A stretch of 64,000 nucleotides of DNA. It comes from Gemmatimonas phototrophica. Lineage in GTDB: Bacteria; Gemmatimonadota; Gemmatimonadetes; Gemmatimonadales; Gemmatimonadaceae. The stretch covers positions 62,001-126,000 of the forward strand of contig CAMBNV010000001.1 in the NCBI GenBank assembly GCA_945869195.1, written 5' to 3'. Shown piece after piece: positions 44,954-53,797 of this stretch. The notes below the pieces were generated by a model that searched no databases, was not told the DNA's origin, and saw only the letters and a program-made list of their open reading frames with translations. The position numbers and the translations under genes were made by a program. Within the stretch, counting starts at the first letter, position 1. Each line of letters begins with the position of its first letter.

Positions 44954-46513
44954 CTACTCTCCGAATCGGTCCGGGACCAGGTATTCTTTGAGCTTCCGGT
45001 AGAGTGTCCGCTCCCCGATGTCGAGAATCACGGCCGCTTTTCGGCGATTGCCGCGCGTCTCACGTAGTGCGGCGAGGATGGCGGCCTTCTCGATTTCGGC
45101 CATCGTCATGCCCTGAGTGATGGCGAGGGAGTTCGCTGGTGACGCCAAGCCCAGCGGTTCTATCCCCGCTCCGGTCCCGCCCCACGCCGGAACACTGACT
45201 ACCGACGCCGCAGCCATCTCACCGGCGACTTGCGCGAGCACACCGCGATCCTCATCTACCCTCCGGCGCAGTTCCTCAAGCTGCAGCTTCATCTCCACCA
45301 GACTGCGCACGATGAACTCGAGCTCGCGCCCCTCGGCGCGCCCCTCCTCGCGATGGATGGGTCCCATCGGCACGGGCAACAGCCGCGACGCTCCGCCCTC
45401 GCGGATCCCCGACGGAATGTCGGTGACGGTAATCTCACGCCCCGTCGCGAGCACGACCATGCTCTCCACAAGGTTGCGCAGCTCGCGCACATTCCCAGGC
45501 CAGGTGTAGTTCACGAGCGACTGCATCGCGTCGACGGATATGCCGTGAAACTCCCGTTCGTGCTCCTGCGCGAACTCCTGGACAAACCGGCGGACGAGGA
45601 GTGGGATGTCGGCGCGGCGCTCGCGTAACGGCGGCAGGTAGATCCGCAGCACATTGAGGCGATAGAAGAGGTCGGCGCGGAACAGGCCGCGCTCCACACT
45701 CTCCCGGAGCGGACGATTGGTCGCCGCAACCACACGCACGTCGACGGGGATGGTCTGCGTCCCGCCCACGCGCGTGACATGCCGTTCCTCGAGCACGCGC
45801 AGCAGCTTCACCTGCGTGCTCTGCGGGATCTCGCCGATCTCGTCGAGAAAGAGCGTCCCGCCGCTGGCGAGTTCGAAACGCCCGATGCGTCGCTCCGCCG
45901 CGCCCGTGAACGCACCCTTCTCGTGACCGAACAGCTCGCTCTCGAGCAGCGTCTCGGGAAGCGCGCCCACGTTGACGGCGATGAATGCCTTGTTGCGGCG
46001 TGGGGACATCTTCGCGAGCGCCCGTGCGACCAGCTCCTTGCCGGTGCCGCTCTCACCCTCGATGAGCACGGTACTCGAGACCGGCGCGATCTGCGCGATC
46101 TGGATGAGCACCTGTCGGACGGCGTCGCTTTCCCCCCACAGCCCGGTCTCGCCCGTAATGCGCTGGCGGTCGAGCAGCTCGTTCACGCTCGCGCGCAGGG
46201 CCTCAGGCGTGACCGGCTTGGTGAGCACATCGGCAAACCCGAGCGACTTGAGGCGCTGCTCGACCGCGGGATCGCCGACGTCGGCGAGTCCGATCACGCT
46301 GGCCCCACCCCACAGCTGGTCGCGCACGACCCCGAGCGTCTGTGGGTCGAGTAGCGATCCGGTGAAGACAATGACGTCGGGCTTCGCGCGACGGATCTCG
46401 TCCGGGAGGTCGTCCATTGGCGAGACGACCGTCGTCTTCACGCCGTCGGCTTCCAGCAGCGCGTTCAGACGAACGGCTGGTTCGACATCGGTGAGGGTGA
46501 TCAGAACGCTCAT
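44954..46513 (-). CDS. Sigma-54-dependent NtrC-like activator with degenerate receiver
   Basis: This 519-residue protein has a receiver-like domain (1-118), an AAA+ domain (about 125-355) with Walker A GESGTGKE, the sigma-54 contact loop [17 protein letters not shown] and the arginine finger region FRADLFYRL, a ~100-residue linker and a Fis-type HTH ([19 protein letters not shown]). In the receiver the phosphoacceptor Asp is Thr51 (DVIVFTGS), so normal phosphorylation is not possible. ATG 46511-46513 overlaps the gcvT stop by one base. Confidence 0.93.
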   Translation of the reverse strand: MSVLITLTDVEPAVRLNALLEADGVKTTVVSPMDDLPDEIRRAKPDVIVFTGSLLDPQTLGVVRDQLWGGASVIGLADVGDPAVEQRLKSLGFADVLTKPVTPEALRASVNELLDRQRITGETGLWGESDAVRQVLIQIAQIAPVSSTVLIEGESGTGKELVARALAKMSPRRNKAFIAVNVGALPETLLESELFGHEKGAFTGAAERRIGRFELASGGTLFLDEIGEIPQSTQVKLLRVLEERHVTRVGGTQTIPVDVRVVAATNRPLRESVERGLFRADLFYRLNVLRIYLPPLRERRADIPLLVRRFVQEFAQEHEREFHGISVDAMQSLVNYTWPGNVRELRNLVESMVVLATGREITVTDIPSGIREGGASRLLPVPMGPIHREEGRAEGRELEFIVRSLVEMKLQLEELRRRVDEDRGVLAQVAGEMAAASVVSVPAWGGTGAGIEPLGLASPANSLAITQGMTMAEIEKAAILAALRETRGNRRKAAVILDIGERTLYRKLKEYLVPDRFGE

Positions 46514-47631
46514 CACGAGCGCTTCACCGATCCATTCTTCCAGAACGGAAACCCGACGATCGTGCCGACGATGCGCTTACCGCGGATTTCCACTTCGATC
46601 GTATTGCCTTCCTTCGCGTGCGCAGTTGGCACGTACGCCGTGCCCAAACCGTAGCCGACGCTCGGACTCATCACGCCCGACATCACGGTGCCGCTCGGAC
46701 TCCCGTTGACGAAGACCGGGTACCCGTGCCGCGGAATCGCTTTCTCGGTGAAGGTGAATCCCGCGAGCTTCTTCGGGACTCCGGCGGCCTTCTGCGCCTC
46801 GAGGGCGGCGCGGCCAACGAAGTCACCCTTCTTCATCTTCACGAGCCAGCCGAGTCCGGCCTCGAGCGGCGTGACGGTGTCGTCGATGTCATTGCCGTAG
46901 AGCGCCATGCCCATCTCGAGGCGCAACGAGTCGCGGCATCCGAGTGCGACCGGCTGGATGCGGCCGGTCTCCATCAACGCCGTCCAGAGTTGCACCGAAT
47001 ACTTGACGTCGTGGTAAAGCTCGAAACCGTCCTCGCCCGTGTACCCGGTGCGCGACAGTGTCATTGGGATGCCGGCGACCGTGGTCTCGGTGAACCAGTA
47101 GTACTTGATGTCGTCGAGCTGGCAGGGCGTCATCGCCTGCAGGATCTCCTCCGCGTGCGGGCCCTGCACCGCGAGCAAACCCATCTCGTCACTCACGTCA
47201 GTCAGCAGGCAGTCGAACTGTCCCACGTACTGCTGGATGTGCTGGAGATCTTTGTCCTTGTTGGAGCCGTTCACGACCATCATCAGCAGATCGTCGGCGT
47301 AGCGATAGACGAGACAGTCGTCGACAAACGTGCCCTGCTCGGTGAGAATGCCCGAGTAGTGGACCTGGCCGGTGCCGAGTGCGGACACATCGTTCGACGT
47401 GACGTAGGTGACGAAGTCGATGGCCTGCTTGCCGCGGATGATAAACTCACCCATATGGCTCACATCGAAGACGCCGCAGCCGTTGCGCACCACAAGGTGC
47501 TCAGCCGTGATGCCGCCCGGGTACTGGATGGGCATTTCGAAGCCCGCGAACGACACCATCTTGGCGCCGGCGGCGACGTGGATGTCGTAGAAGGGGGTGC
47601 GCTTGAGCAGCCCGGTGGAACTCGCGGACAT
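46513..47631 (-). CDS. gcvT: Aminomethyltransferase (glycine cleavage T protein)
   Basis: GcvT transfers the methylene group from the H-protein to tetrahydrofolate. The 372 residues show TPFYDIHVAAGAKMVSFAGF, GVFDVSHMGE, the catalytic DDCLVYRY, LAVQGPHA, SRTGYTGEDGFEL, GCRDSLRLEMGMALYGNDI and GVMSPSVGYGLGTAYV. AAGGA is 8 nt before the ATG. Other glycine cleavage genes (gcvH, gcvP) are not in the window. Confidence 0.97.
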   Translation of the reverse strand: MSASSTGLLKRTPFYDIHVAAGAKMVSFAGFEMPIQYPGGITAEHLVVRNGCGVFDVSHMGEFIIRGKQAIDFVTYVTSNDVSALGTGQVHYSGILTEQGTFVDDCLVYRYADDLLMMVVNGSNKDKDLQHIQQYVGQFDCLLTDVSDEMGLLAVQGPHAEEILQAMTPCQLDDIKYYWFTETTVAGIPMTLSRTGYTGEDGFELYHDVKYSVQLWTALMETGRIQPVALGCRDSLRLEMGMALYGNDIDDTVTPLEAGLGWLVKMKKGDFVGRAALEAQKAAGVPKKLAGFTFTEKAIPRHGYPVFVNGSPSGTVMSGVMSPSVGYGLGTAYVPTAHAKEGNTIEVEIRGKRIVGTIVGFPFWKNGSVKRS

Positions 47632-47660
47632 TGGGGCGATCCTTATCAGGTAAGTGGAGT

Positions 47661-47693
47661 AGCCTGCCCCGTAATATGCCGAAACGGCAGGCT
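47661..47693 (-). other. Stem-loop in the gcvT leader
   Basis: AGCCTGCC (47661-47668) pairs perfectly with GGCAGGCT (47686-47693) around a 17-nt loop, between the 71-residue ORF stop and gcvT. No U-tract follows and it lacks the conserved core of a glycine riboswitch. Confidence 0.45.
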
Positions 47694-47712
47694 CCGTGGA
47701 ACTACCTCAGAC

Positions 47713-47928
47713 TCAGAAGTAGGTCGCGTCTTCGAGACACCGTAGCGTCGAGTCGTCGACTGCTTCGAGGAGGACGAGCCTATCCGCCGTCCCGAAGACC
47801 CGCGCAAACTCCCGGTCGCCGACCATGGGCATCGCCTGCTCCGGTCCGGAGAGGCCCGCGATGGCCCGCGCCAGTTTTGCAGCAGGGTCGGGAGCACGAC
47901 GACCAAGGCGAGGGGGGATCTGCGTCAA
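47713..47928 (-). CDS. Hypothetical small protein
   Basis: This 71-residue open frame starts at TTG 47926-47928. The second half (REFARVFGTADRLVLLEAVDD) looks protein-like, with G/C-ending codons, but there is no recognised domain or good ribosome-binding site. It ends 81 bp before gcvT. It could be a genuine small gene or the tail of a decayed one. Confidence 0.4.
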   Translation of the reverse strand: MTQIPPRLGRRAPDPAAKLARAIAGLSGPEQAMPMVGDREFARVFGTADRLVLLEAVDDSTLRCLEDATYF

Positions 47929-48055
47929 CCGAATGTTCGCCGGTAGTGACTTTTACGTACGCCGGCCCTTATGTCAGGCATCTCGAAGCGACTATCTCCG
48001 CGCGACCTGGCTCGCGGACGATCCGGGTGAGATGGCTTCGACGTGCACCGCCGTC

Positions 48056-48550
48056 CTAGAACGCGTACGTCACCGCGACGCCGACCCTCTGCGCGGGCAT
48101 CGGCATCAAGGACAGGCGGCCGCCGACCGGAAGAGATACCGCCGTCCATCTGTCCGCTCCCGTTATCGCGCCCCTCACCCCACCAACGATCGCTCCCACG
48201 AACGCTCCTGCGAAGAACTTCCCACCCAGCTCTCCGGGAGACAGAAAAGTCCCGAGCGCACTGACCCCCCCCACGATCGCCCCGATCATCATCCCCTTCC
48301 TGGCGCCGGCAGCAGTGGTCCGCCCTTCGTTCCGGTCAATCCGACGGACGTTGCCTAGCGCGTGGGAAAAGTGTGCGCCTTGCAACGTCGTGACGTGAAT
48401 CGAGTCCGCGCTAAACGCGCGAACGATCCCGACCATAGCCCGCTGCCCCCGGACGACGACGCGCACCATCGTGCCCGGCGGGATGTCTTGGGCGCCAAGC
48501 ACGATCGGGAGGAACAGGGCAAACGCAATCAGCAGACGGCGCATGGGCAT
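48056..48550 (-). CDS. Exported glycine-zipper protein of unknown function
   Basis: This 164-residue protein has a signal peptide (RRLLIAFALFLPIVLGAQ), a small beta segment (VRVVVRGQRAMVGIVRAFSADSI, resembling Sm-like/KOW-type barrels) and glycine-zipper hydrophobic stretches (GMMIGAIVGGVSALGTF; FAGAFVGAIVGGVRGAI) that may insert into a membrane. The C-terminus VGVAVTYAF ends in Phe as outer-membrane proteins do. It is divergent from the ABC1 kinase gene. No function can be assigned. Confidence 0.7.
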   Translation of the reverse strand: MPMRRLLIAFALFLPIVLGAQDIPPGTMVRVVVRGQRAMVGIVRAFSADSIHVTTLQGAHFSHALGNVRRIDRNEGRTTAAGARKGMMIGAIVGGVSALGTFLSPGELGGKFFAGAFVGAIVGGVRGAITGADRWTAVSLPVGGRLSLMPMPAQRVGVAVTYAF

Positions 48551-48669
48551 TCGTGGTCAGGGGGGGTGAGAGGCGGTCCGCGATCCGGACGGCAACGATA
48601 ACATAGCCCTGCCACACCTCACCCTCCTAGTCCTGCGCCTCGGGCGGCGGGCGCTATCGTTCATCCACC

Positions 48670-50049
48670 GTGCACACCTTAAGAATCATTCTCGCCCTCG
48701 GACCGTTCGTTCTCTCCGCGCTCCGCGACCGGCACCGCTGGCTCTGGTGGGGAGCGCCAGCGCGCCGGACCACCGAGTTCCATATCGCTCGCGCCGAGGC
48801 GCTGGTCACGCGGATCGCGGGCCTGGGGCCGACGTTCGTCAAACTCGCGCAGGTCTTTGCCTCGCGCGCGGATCTCATCCCCGAGCCCTACCTCACAACG
48901 CTCGGCCGACTGACCGACCAGGTACCGCCCGTCTCGTGGGACGCGATCCGCGCCCAGATCGTCGCGGCGTACGGCAGGGAACCGGATCGGGTCTTCGAGA
49001 CGATCGACCACGCGCCGGTCGCCGCTGCCTCGCTCGGACAGGTGCATCGTGCACGGTGGCAGGGACGGGATGTCGCGGTGAAAGTGCTGCGACCGGGAAT
49101 CGAGCCGCGGGTCGAACAGGACCTCCGGTCGGCTCGGGCGATTTCTGGCTGGGCAGCCAAGCGTTGGCGGTCGCCGCACCTTCTCGGCTTCCAGGCGCTG
49201 GTGGAGGAGTTCGCCGCACGCATCAGCGAGGAGATGGATTTTCGACTCGAGGCCGAGTACGCGACTGAGGTGCGGACCAATTTCGCCGGCAATGCGCGCG
49301 TGATGATCCCGGAGGTGATGCACGAGCTCACGCGGCAGCGCGTGCTCGTGCTCCAGTTCATGCATGGCACGCGGGTCGATCGCCTGGTGCCGGGCGGCGT
49401 CGACGCAGGACTCCTCGCGGGCCTGGTGATGGAGGTCTACGTCCAGATGATGCTGGTCGACGGACTCTTCCACGCCGACCCGCACCCCGGGAACCTGATG
49501 CTCTCGCCCGACGGGCGACTGGTGTTACTCGATTTCGGGATGATGGTCCGTGTGCCGCCGGAGTTGCGGCTAAAGCTCATCCGTACGGTCTTTGCGAGCA
49601 TCAGGCGAGATCCACTCGCGGTCGCGGCCGGGTTCTATGACCTCGGCCTCATCGCCCCAGGTGCCGACCCAGCCGAAATCGCGCGGTTGTGCTCGATCCT
49701 GGTGGAGATGGCGTCGACACGGACCACGACCACACAGCGGATCGACACGCTGCTCGCCGACCGCATACTACAGTCGTTGTATGACTTCCCCATCATTCTG
49801 CCGCGCGACCTGGTCTATTTCGCGCGGACGGCCGCGCTGATCGAAGGTCTCGGCACCCGCTACGATCCGTACTTCAATGCGATCGAGATCGGCACGCCCG
49901 TGGTGATGAGGATGCGCCGCCGGATTCTCCGATCGCTCGGGGAAGAGGTGGAGCCGAGCGTCGCGGAAATCGCGTCGGTAGCTGGGTTCGCGGCAGGCCG
50001 GGCCTGGCGGGCCGCGCGCGAATGGCTCGGGGGTTGGACCGCACCGTAG
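48670..50049 (+). CDS. ABC1/AarF/UbiB-family atypical kinase
   Basis: This 459-residue protein has the family's KxGQ-like motif LGPTFVKLAQVFASRADLIP, AAASLGQVHRA (Ala-rich loop replacing the Gly loop), VAVKVLRPG (catalytic Lys), EEMDFRLEAEYA, HADPHPGNLML and the metal-binding LLDFGMM. UbiB members support quinone synthesis, possibly as ATPases on membrane lipids. With menaquinone-linked EtfD in the window, a quinone role is plausible. GTG start at 48670. The divergent spacer contains an inverted repeat, AACGATA (48594-48600)/TATCGTT (48655-48661). Confidence 0.92.
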   Translation: MHTLRIILALGPFVLSALRDRHRWLWWGAPARRTTEFHIARAEALVTRIAGLGPTFVKLAQVFASRADLIPEPYLTTLGRLTDQVPPVSWDAIRAQIVAAYGREPDRVFETIDHAPVAAASLGQVHRARWQGRDVAVKVLRPGIEPRVEQDLRSARAISGWAAKRWRSPHLLGFQALVEEFAARISEEMDFRLEAEYATEVRTNFAGNARVMIPEVMHELTRQRVLVLQFMHGTRVDRLVPGGVDAGLLAGLVMEVYVQMMLVDGLFHADPHPGNLMLSPDGRLVLLDFGMMVRVPPELRLKLIRTVFASIRRDPLAVAAGFYDLGLIAPGADPAEIARLCSILVEMASTRTTTTQRIDTLLADRILQSLYDFPIILPRDLVYFARTAALIEGLGTRYDPYFNAIEIGTPVVMRMRRRILRSLGEEVEPSVAEIASVAGFAAGRAWRAAREWLGGWTAP

Positions 50050-50090
50050 GAACCAGACGCAGCGAACACTCTGACCCTGGACTGACCCAG

Positions 50091-50636
50091 ATGCACCTCT
50101 TCCGACGAATGTTCCTCCCATTGCGATTCCTTGCGAGCCTACTGGCGCTCCTGCTGCCGCTGGACGGGAGTCAGGCTCAGTCCACCCCTCTGACTGGCGG
50201 CGTAGGCCTCACCGCGAACGCGGCGGCGGACCGCGCCGCCGCGCGTGCCGTCGCCGACTCAGCGCTCGCGCTCATCTCGCGCAACGACTTCGCGCACCTC
50301 GCCGACCTCATGCTCCCCGAGGCCCGGACCTTCTCCGCACGCCAACGGGATGGCGCGTGGCGTTATAGCAACAGCAGCCGCGAGGAACAGCGCGCCCAGC
50401 GCTTCGACGGCCGCATCGCGGAGCGAGGGTTTACCCCAACGGTGCTCGTCTCGGGTCCGCTCGCCGTGGTCTGGATGCCGTACGATCTCTACCTCAATGG
50501 CGCCTGGTCGCACTGCGGCGTCGACGCGTTCACGATGTACAAAATCAGCGGTCGTTGGCAGATCGCGACGCTTGGGTGGAGCGTCGAGCAGCCGCCTGCC
50601 TGCGCCAAGCATCCGGACGGAGCCCCACGCCCATGA
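50091..50636 (+). CDS. Exported NTF2-like (lumazine-binding-like) protein
   Basis: This 181-residue protein has a signal peptide (RFLASLLALLLPLDGSQAQ) and a cone-shaped NTF2-like domain: a helix with ALALISRNDFAHLADLM, then strands PLAVVWMPYDLYLNG, HCGVDAFTMYKISGRWQI and LGWSVE. The DAFTMYKxxGxWQI block is typical of 'putative lumazine-binding' and SnoaL-like proteins. The ligand is unknown. ATG 50091 is chosen because the upstream open frame overlaps the ABC1 kinase end. Confidence 0.8.
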   Translation: MHLFRRMFLPLRFLASLLALLLPLDGSQAQSTPLTGGVGLTANAAADRAAARAVADSALALISRNDFAHLADLMLPEARTFSARQRDGAWRYSNSSREEQRAQRFDGRIAERGFTPTVLVSGPLAVVWMPYDLYLNGAWSHCGVDAFTMYKISGRWQIATLGWSVEQPPACAKHPDGAPRP

Positions 50637-50695
50637 TCTGACTGCGCCACCTCCCGCTCACTGCCGGGATGGCGCTCGCGACCTGAACGCCCTGA

Positions 50696-53260
50696 TCACC
50701 GCAGTCGCTTCGGTACTTTCCTCACGACGGGTGGTGCAGGCGGTGCACCCAATACTCGACCCAGTCGGTCGACCATGAAGATGGGACCGACGCGGATGTC
50801 ATTGCGCAGGTCAATCGGCGGAGAACCGCCAGCGCCGCCAGGGCCATCGGCCATCAGGCTCGGGGTGATGGCGAATGCGTCGGCGACGGAACGGTTCACC
50901 GTGTAGCCGAGATCCTCCATCTGCGCGATCGTGAGTAGGCTGAGAGGATTGGCCCCGCTATTGAGGAATCCCGTCATGAGCTCACTGAGCAACACGGTCT
51001 CGCGCCAGTGCGAATTGCGCGTACCGGCGTAGCTCCGCGGCACACCGTTCACGGTGGTGTCCCTCCGATTCTCCACTGGCACCCGCTGGCCCAGCGTGTA
51101 GCTCGATCCGCCAATGGTGTTGAACGCCGCCATCGCGAGCGGGCCACTGAAGTAGGTGTCGTTCGACGTCGTCGCCGTCGATGGGTTCACAAGGAATCCC
51201 TTGGAGGACCAGGTCGTTCCTACCCCGAGCACATGCCCCATCTCATGAAGAATGACTGCGCTAAAGCTGCCCTCGGCCTCGAGGCGCGTAAGATCCGCGG
51301 TATCGAACCGCATCGTGCCGAGCGCCGGGATGAACGACGGGGAGCTCCGTACCACACAAGGACCCGCCGAGCCCAAGACATTGTACTCCCCGTCGATATA
51401 CTCGAGGCGCACCACGATGATCACGTCGTCGACGGTCTCGTTTATCGCGGACGGTGAGCCGCACCCTGCCGCGGCCGTCGCGGAGAGGTTGAGCGGCACG
51501 TTCGGGATATCCCCAGTCAGAACCGTCTCCCAGCGCACCGCCGCGGCACTGAAGGTCTGGAGCTGACCTGCCGTCGGCATGGCAACGAACCGCAGTCCAA
51601 TGTCGAACCCGGCGGTGCTGGCCTTCCCGGTCGCCGAGAACACCACCGGGTTTCCCACAGGGCTGAACCCACTGACCGTGGCCGATAGCGCGTTCGCCCC
51701 ACCCGCGAGCGTCCACGATCCGACGGTCGCGATCCCGCTCCCATTGGTGACCGCGCTTAGGCCGGTGGCAGAGCCATGACCTGGCACCGTCGCGAAGGTG
51801 ACGGTCACGCCGGCGACCGGCTGATCGGCTTCGTCAGTGACTTTCACCGAGGGAGCCACCGCCGTGGTCCCGTTGGGGGCGGCGACCTGTCCGTTCCCCG
51901 CGTTCACCACGACGGTGGTGGGCACGCCCAGCTGCGCACTGCGCACCACGAGCGTGTAGGCCCCCCCCTGCCCGGGATCGTAGGTGCGCGCGCGAAGCAG
52001 ATACGACCCGGCGGGGAGCGTGATGGCGATGCGCGAGTTCTGAATGACGCCTGACACGACGTCGTCGTTCTCCGCGATGATGACGAGCGTGCTGAAGTCG
52101 CGGATCTCGAGCCAGGGGTCGAGCACGCTCGCCGCCAGCGTCGTGTTCATCTCCATGATCAGCGACGTACTCGCGCTGAGATCGAGGCGGTACTGCTCGA
52201 AGTTCTGGCCTCCCGGGGCCACGCAGTCGAGAGCGCTGATAGTGCTCGACTGTGTGGCGCCGACCGCGATCGGGGTGGCTCCCGCGGCAGAACAGGGATC
52301 GAGGATCGAGGTCGCGGTGAAAACGATCGGGGTGAAGAGGCCGGAACTGGCCTGGATCGTATTCGTCCCGAGCGCCGCGCCCATGGTCCAGGAACCGACC
52401 GTCGCGATCCCCGTCCCGTTCGTGGTGGCGCTGGCACCGGTGAGCGATCCACCACCGCCGAGAACGCTCCACGTCACGGTCGCACCAGCCACGCCATTGC
52501 CCAGCGCGTCGAGAAGCTTCACGGCTGGGTTAATCAGAACGGCGGTGCTGAACTTGGCGACCTGACCGTTGGCCGTGTTCCCCGGCGCCACGATCATCTG
52601 CACCGGCGGACCGGCAAGCGCGGTGGCCGTGAAAAGGCTCACCCCGGCGTTGCCCGCCACCACCGCGCTCACGGCTTGAAAAGCCGAGGTGCTCGAGCCG
52701 ATCGTCCAGTTGGTCGACGCGAGACCGCTCGCGTCGCTGGTGACGGTGGTCACGGTAATCGATCCACCGCCGGACGTCACCGCAAACGTCACCTGCCGGC
52801 CCGCGATGGCGCCGCCGAGACGGTCCTCGATACGTACCCTCAGCGCGTTCGCGAGCGGCTGCGAGATCAGCCCGGACTGCGAGTTGCCCGAGAACACCAC
52901 CGGTGCGAGCGGTGCCTGGGCGACGGTGACCTGCACGAGAGCGGTCTTGGCTCCGACTACGGCGGAAATGGTCGCGGCCCCGTTCCCTGCGGCGGTAATG
53001 ACACCGGCGGTCGAGACGGTCGCAACACTCGTTGCACTGGACGACCAGACAATTTCTGGTGATGTCATCGGTGCGCCCCGCTGGTCGAGCACGGTGGCCA
53101 CCGCCGTCTGCGTGGCGCCAATGGCGTCGAGCGTCACCGTACCAGGGGCCAGCTGTACCGACGCCGCGCTGGGCGGTTCGGTCGCACTGGTACACGACCC
53201 CACGACAATCACCGCAAGCGTGACGACCAGGACCGTAGACCGCGAAGGACGGCAACGCAT
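50696..53260 (-). CDS. Lipoprotein with Ig-like repeats and a leishmanolysin-type (M8) metallopeptidase domain
   Basis: This 854-residue protein has a lipoprotein signal (VTLAVIVVGSC), a Big_2-like domain at about 35-115 (VWSSSATSVATVSTAGVITA), several invasin/Big_1-like Ig repeats at 115-330 and 460-560, a PPC-like domain at about 330-450 and a C-terminal peptidase. The zinc site is HEMGHVLGVG (His672, Glu673, His676), with the distal ligand His751 in NSHWRETVLLSELMTG, which also gives the Met-turn. This HExxH...HW...ELMTG pattern defines leishmanolysin-like M8 peptidases. It is likely anchored at the cell surface or outer membrane. Confidence 0.9.
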   Translation of the reverse strand: MRCRPSRSTVLVVTLAVIVVGSCTSATEPPSAASVQLAPGTVTLDAIGATQTAVATVLDQRGAPMTSPEIVWSSSATSVATVSTAGVITAAGNGAATISAVVGAKTALVQVTVAQAPLAPVVFSGNSQSGLISQPLANALRVRIEDRLGGAIAGRQVTFAVTSGGGSITVTTVTSDASGLASTNWTIGSSTSAFQAVSAVVAGNAGVSLFTATALAGPPVQMIVAPGNTANGQVAKFSTAVLINPAVKLLDALGNGVAGATVTWSVLGGGGSLTGASATTNGTGIATVGSWTMGAALGTNTIQASSGLFTPIVFTATSILDPCSAAGATPIAVGATQSSTISALDCVAPGGQNFEQYRLDLSASTSLIMEMNTTLAASVLDPWLEIRDFSTLVIIAENDDVVSGVIQNSRIAITLPAGSYLLRARTYDPGQGGAYTLVVRSAQLGVPTTVVVNAGNGQVAAPNGTTAVAPSVKVTDEADQPVAGVTVTFATVPGHGSATGLSAVTNGSGIATVGSWTLAGGANALSATVSGFSPVGNPVVFSATGKASTAGFDIGLRFVAMPTAGQLQTFSAAAVRWETVLTGDIPNVPLNLSATAAAGCGSPSAINETVDDVIIVVRLEYIDGEYNVLGSAGPCVVRSSPSFIPALGTMRFDTADLTRLEAEGSFSAVILHEMGHVLGVGTTWSSKGFLVNPSTATTSNDTYFSGPLAMAAFNTIGGSSYTLGQRVPVENRRDTTVNGVPRSYAGTRNSHWRETVLLSELMTGFLNSGANPLSLLTIAQMEDLGYTVNRSVADAFAITPSLMADGPGGAGGSPPIDLRNDIRVGPIFMVDRLGRVLGAPPAPPVVRKVPKRLR

Positions 53261-53468
53261 GAGGAGAAGCTCAGCAAGGGGAGAAGAACGCGACCAGGCG
53301 GCAGGAGCCGCAGTCCACCGGAGTGAACTTCGGTAGGAATGGCAGCGAGGTCAACCGGGCACGACTTACCGGGCGCACCGCGGGCAGACAACTTTGTGCT
53401 ATGGATCACACAAAAGTCCACGTTTTCTCGTCCGACGATCTGGAGAGCGTCCCGATCGAGCGTGCCTG

Positions 53469-53702
53469 GACGATTCCGGCGAGCTGGACTTCAGCGAGAA
53501 GGTGCAGCGCGAGGATATGGACATCTGCGCGCTCGTGCAGCGCGGCCTCGGGTCACCGGCGTACGACCGCAGGCGCTTCTCAGTAGACGCTGAACAGGGG
53601 GTGCATCATTTTCATCAGGAGCAGCCCCGGAGTGCGTACCGCGCCTGGACCGCACGGTCCGCAGGGACGGCACCAGTGGCGACCGCTCCGACGTTATCAT
53701 GA
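53469..53702 (+). pseudogene. C-terminal remnant of a Rieske-type aromatic ring-hydroxylating oxygenase alpha subunit
   Basis: An open frame gives FSEKVQREDMDICALVQRGL, GSPAYDRRRFSVDAEQ, GVHHFHQ and YRAW, which matches the extreme C-terminus of Rieske oxygenase alpha subunits (VQxEDxxIC..VQRGL...GVHHFH). The Rieske and iron-binding domains are absent, and no start or ribosome-binding site is seen. The rest of 53261-53797 holds no gene. Remnant status is an inference. Confidence 0.5.
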
Positions 53703-53797
53703 AGCCGTTCACGACTGACCCGATGGCTGCACCGACCACTCCAACCGTCACTCCCTCCGTGGCCCCCTCTGTGACTCCTCCCCTGACTCCTCGCTCG

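Noticed and set aside
47632..47712. Glycine riboswitch before gcvT
   Set aside because: A stem-loop is present, but the conserved purine-rich core and tandem aptamer layout are not.
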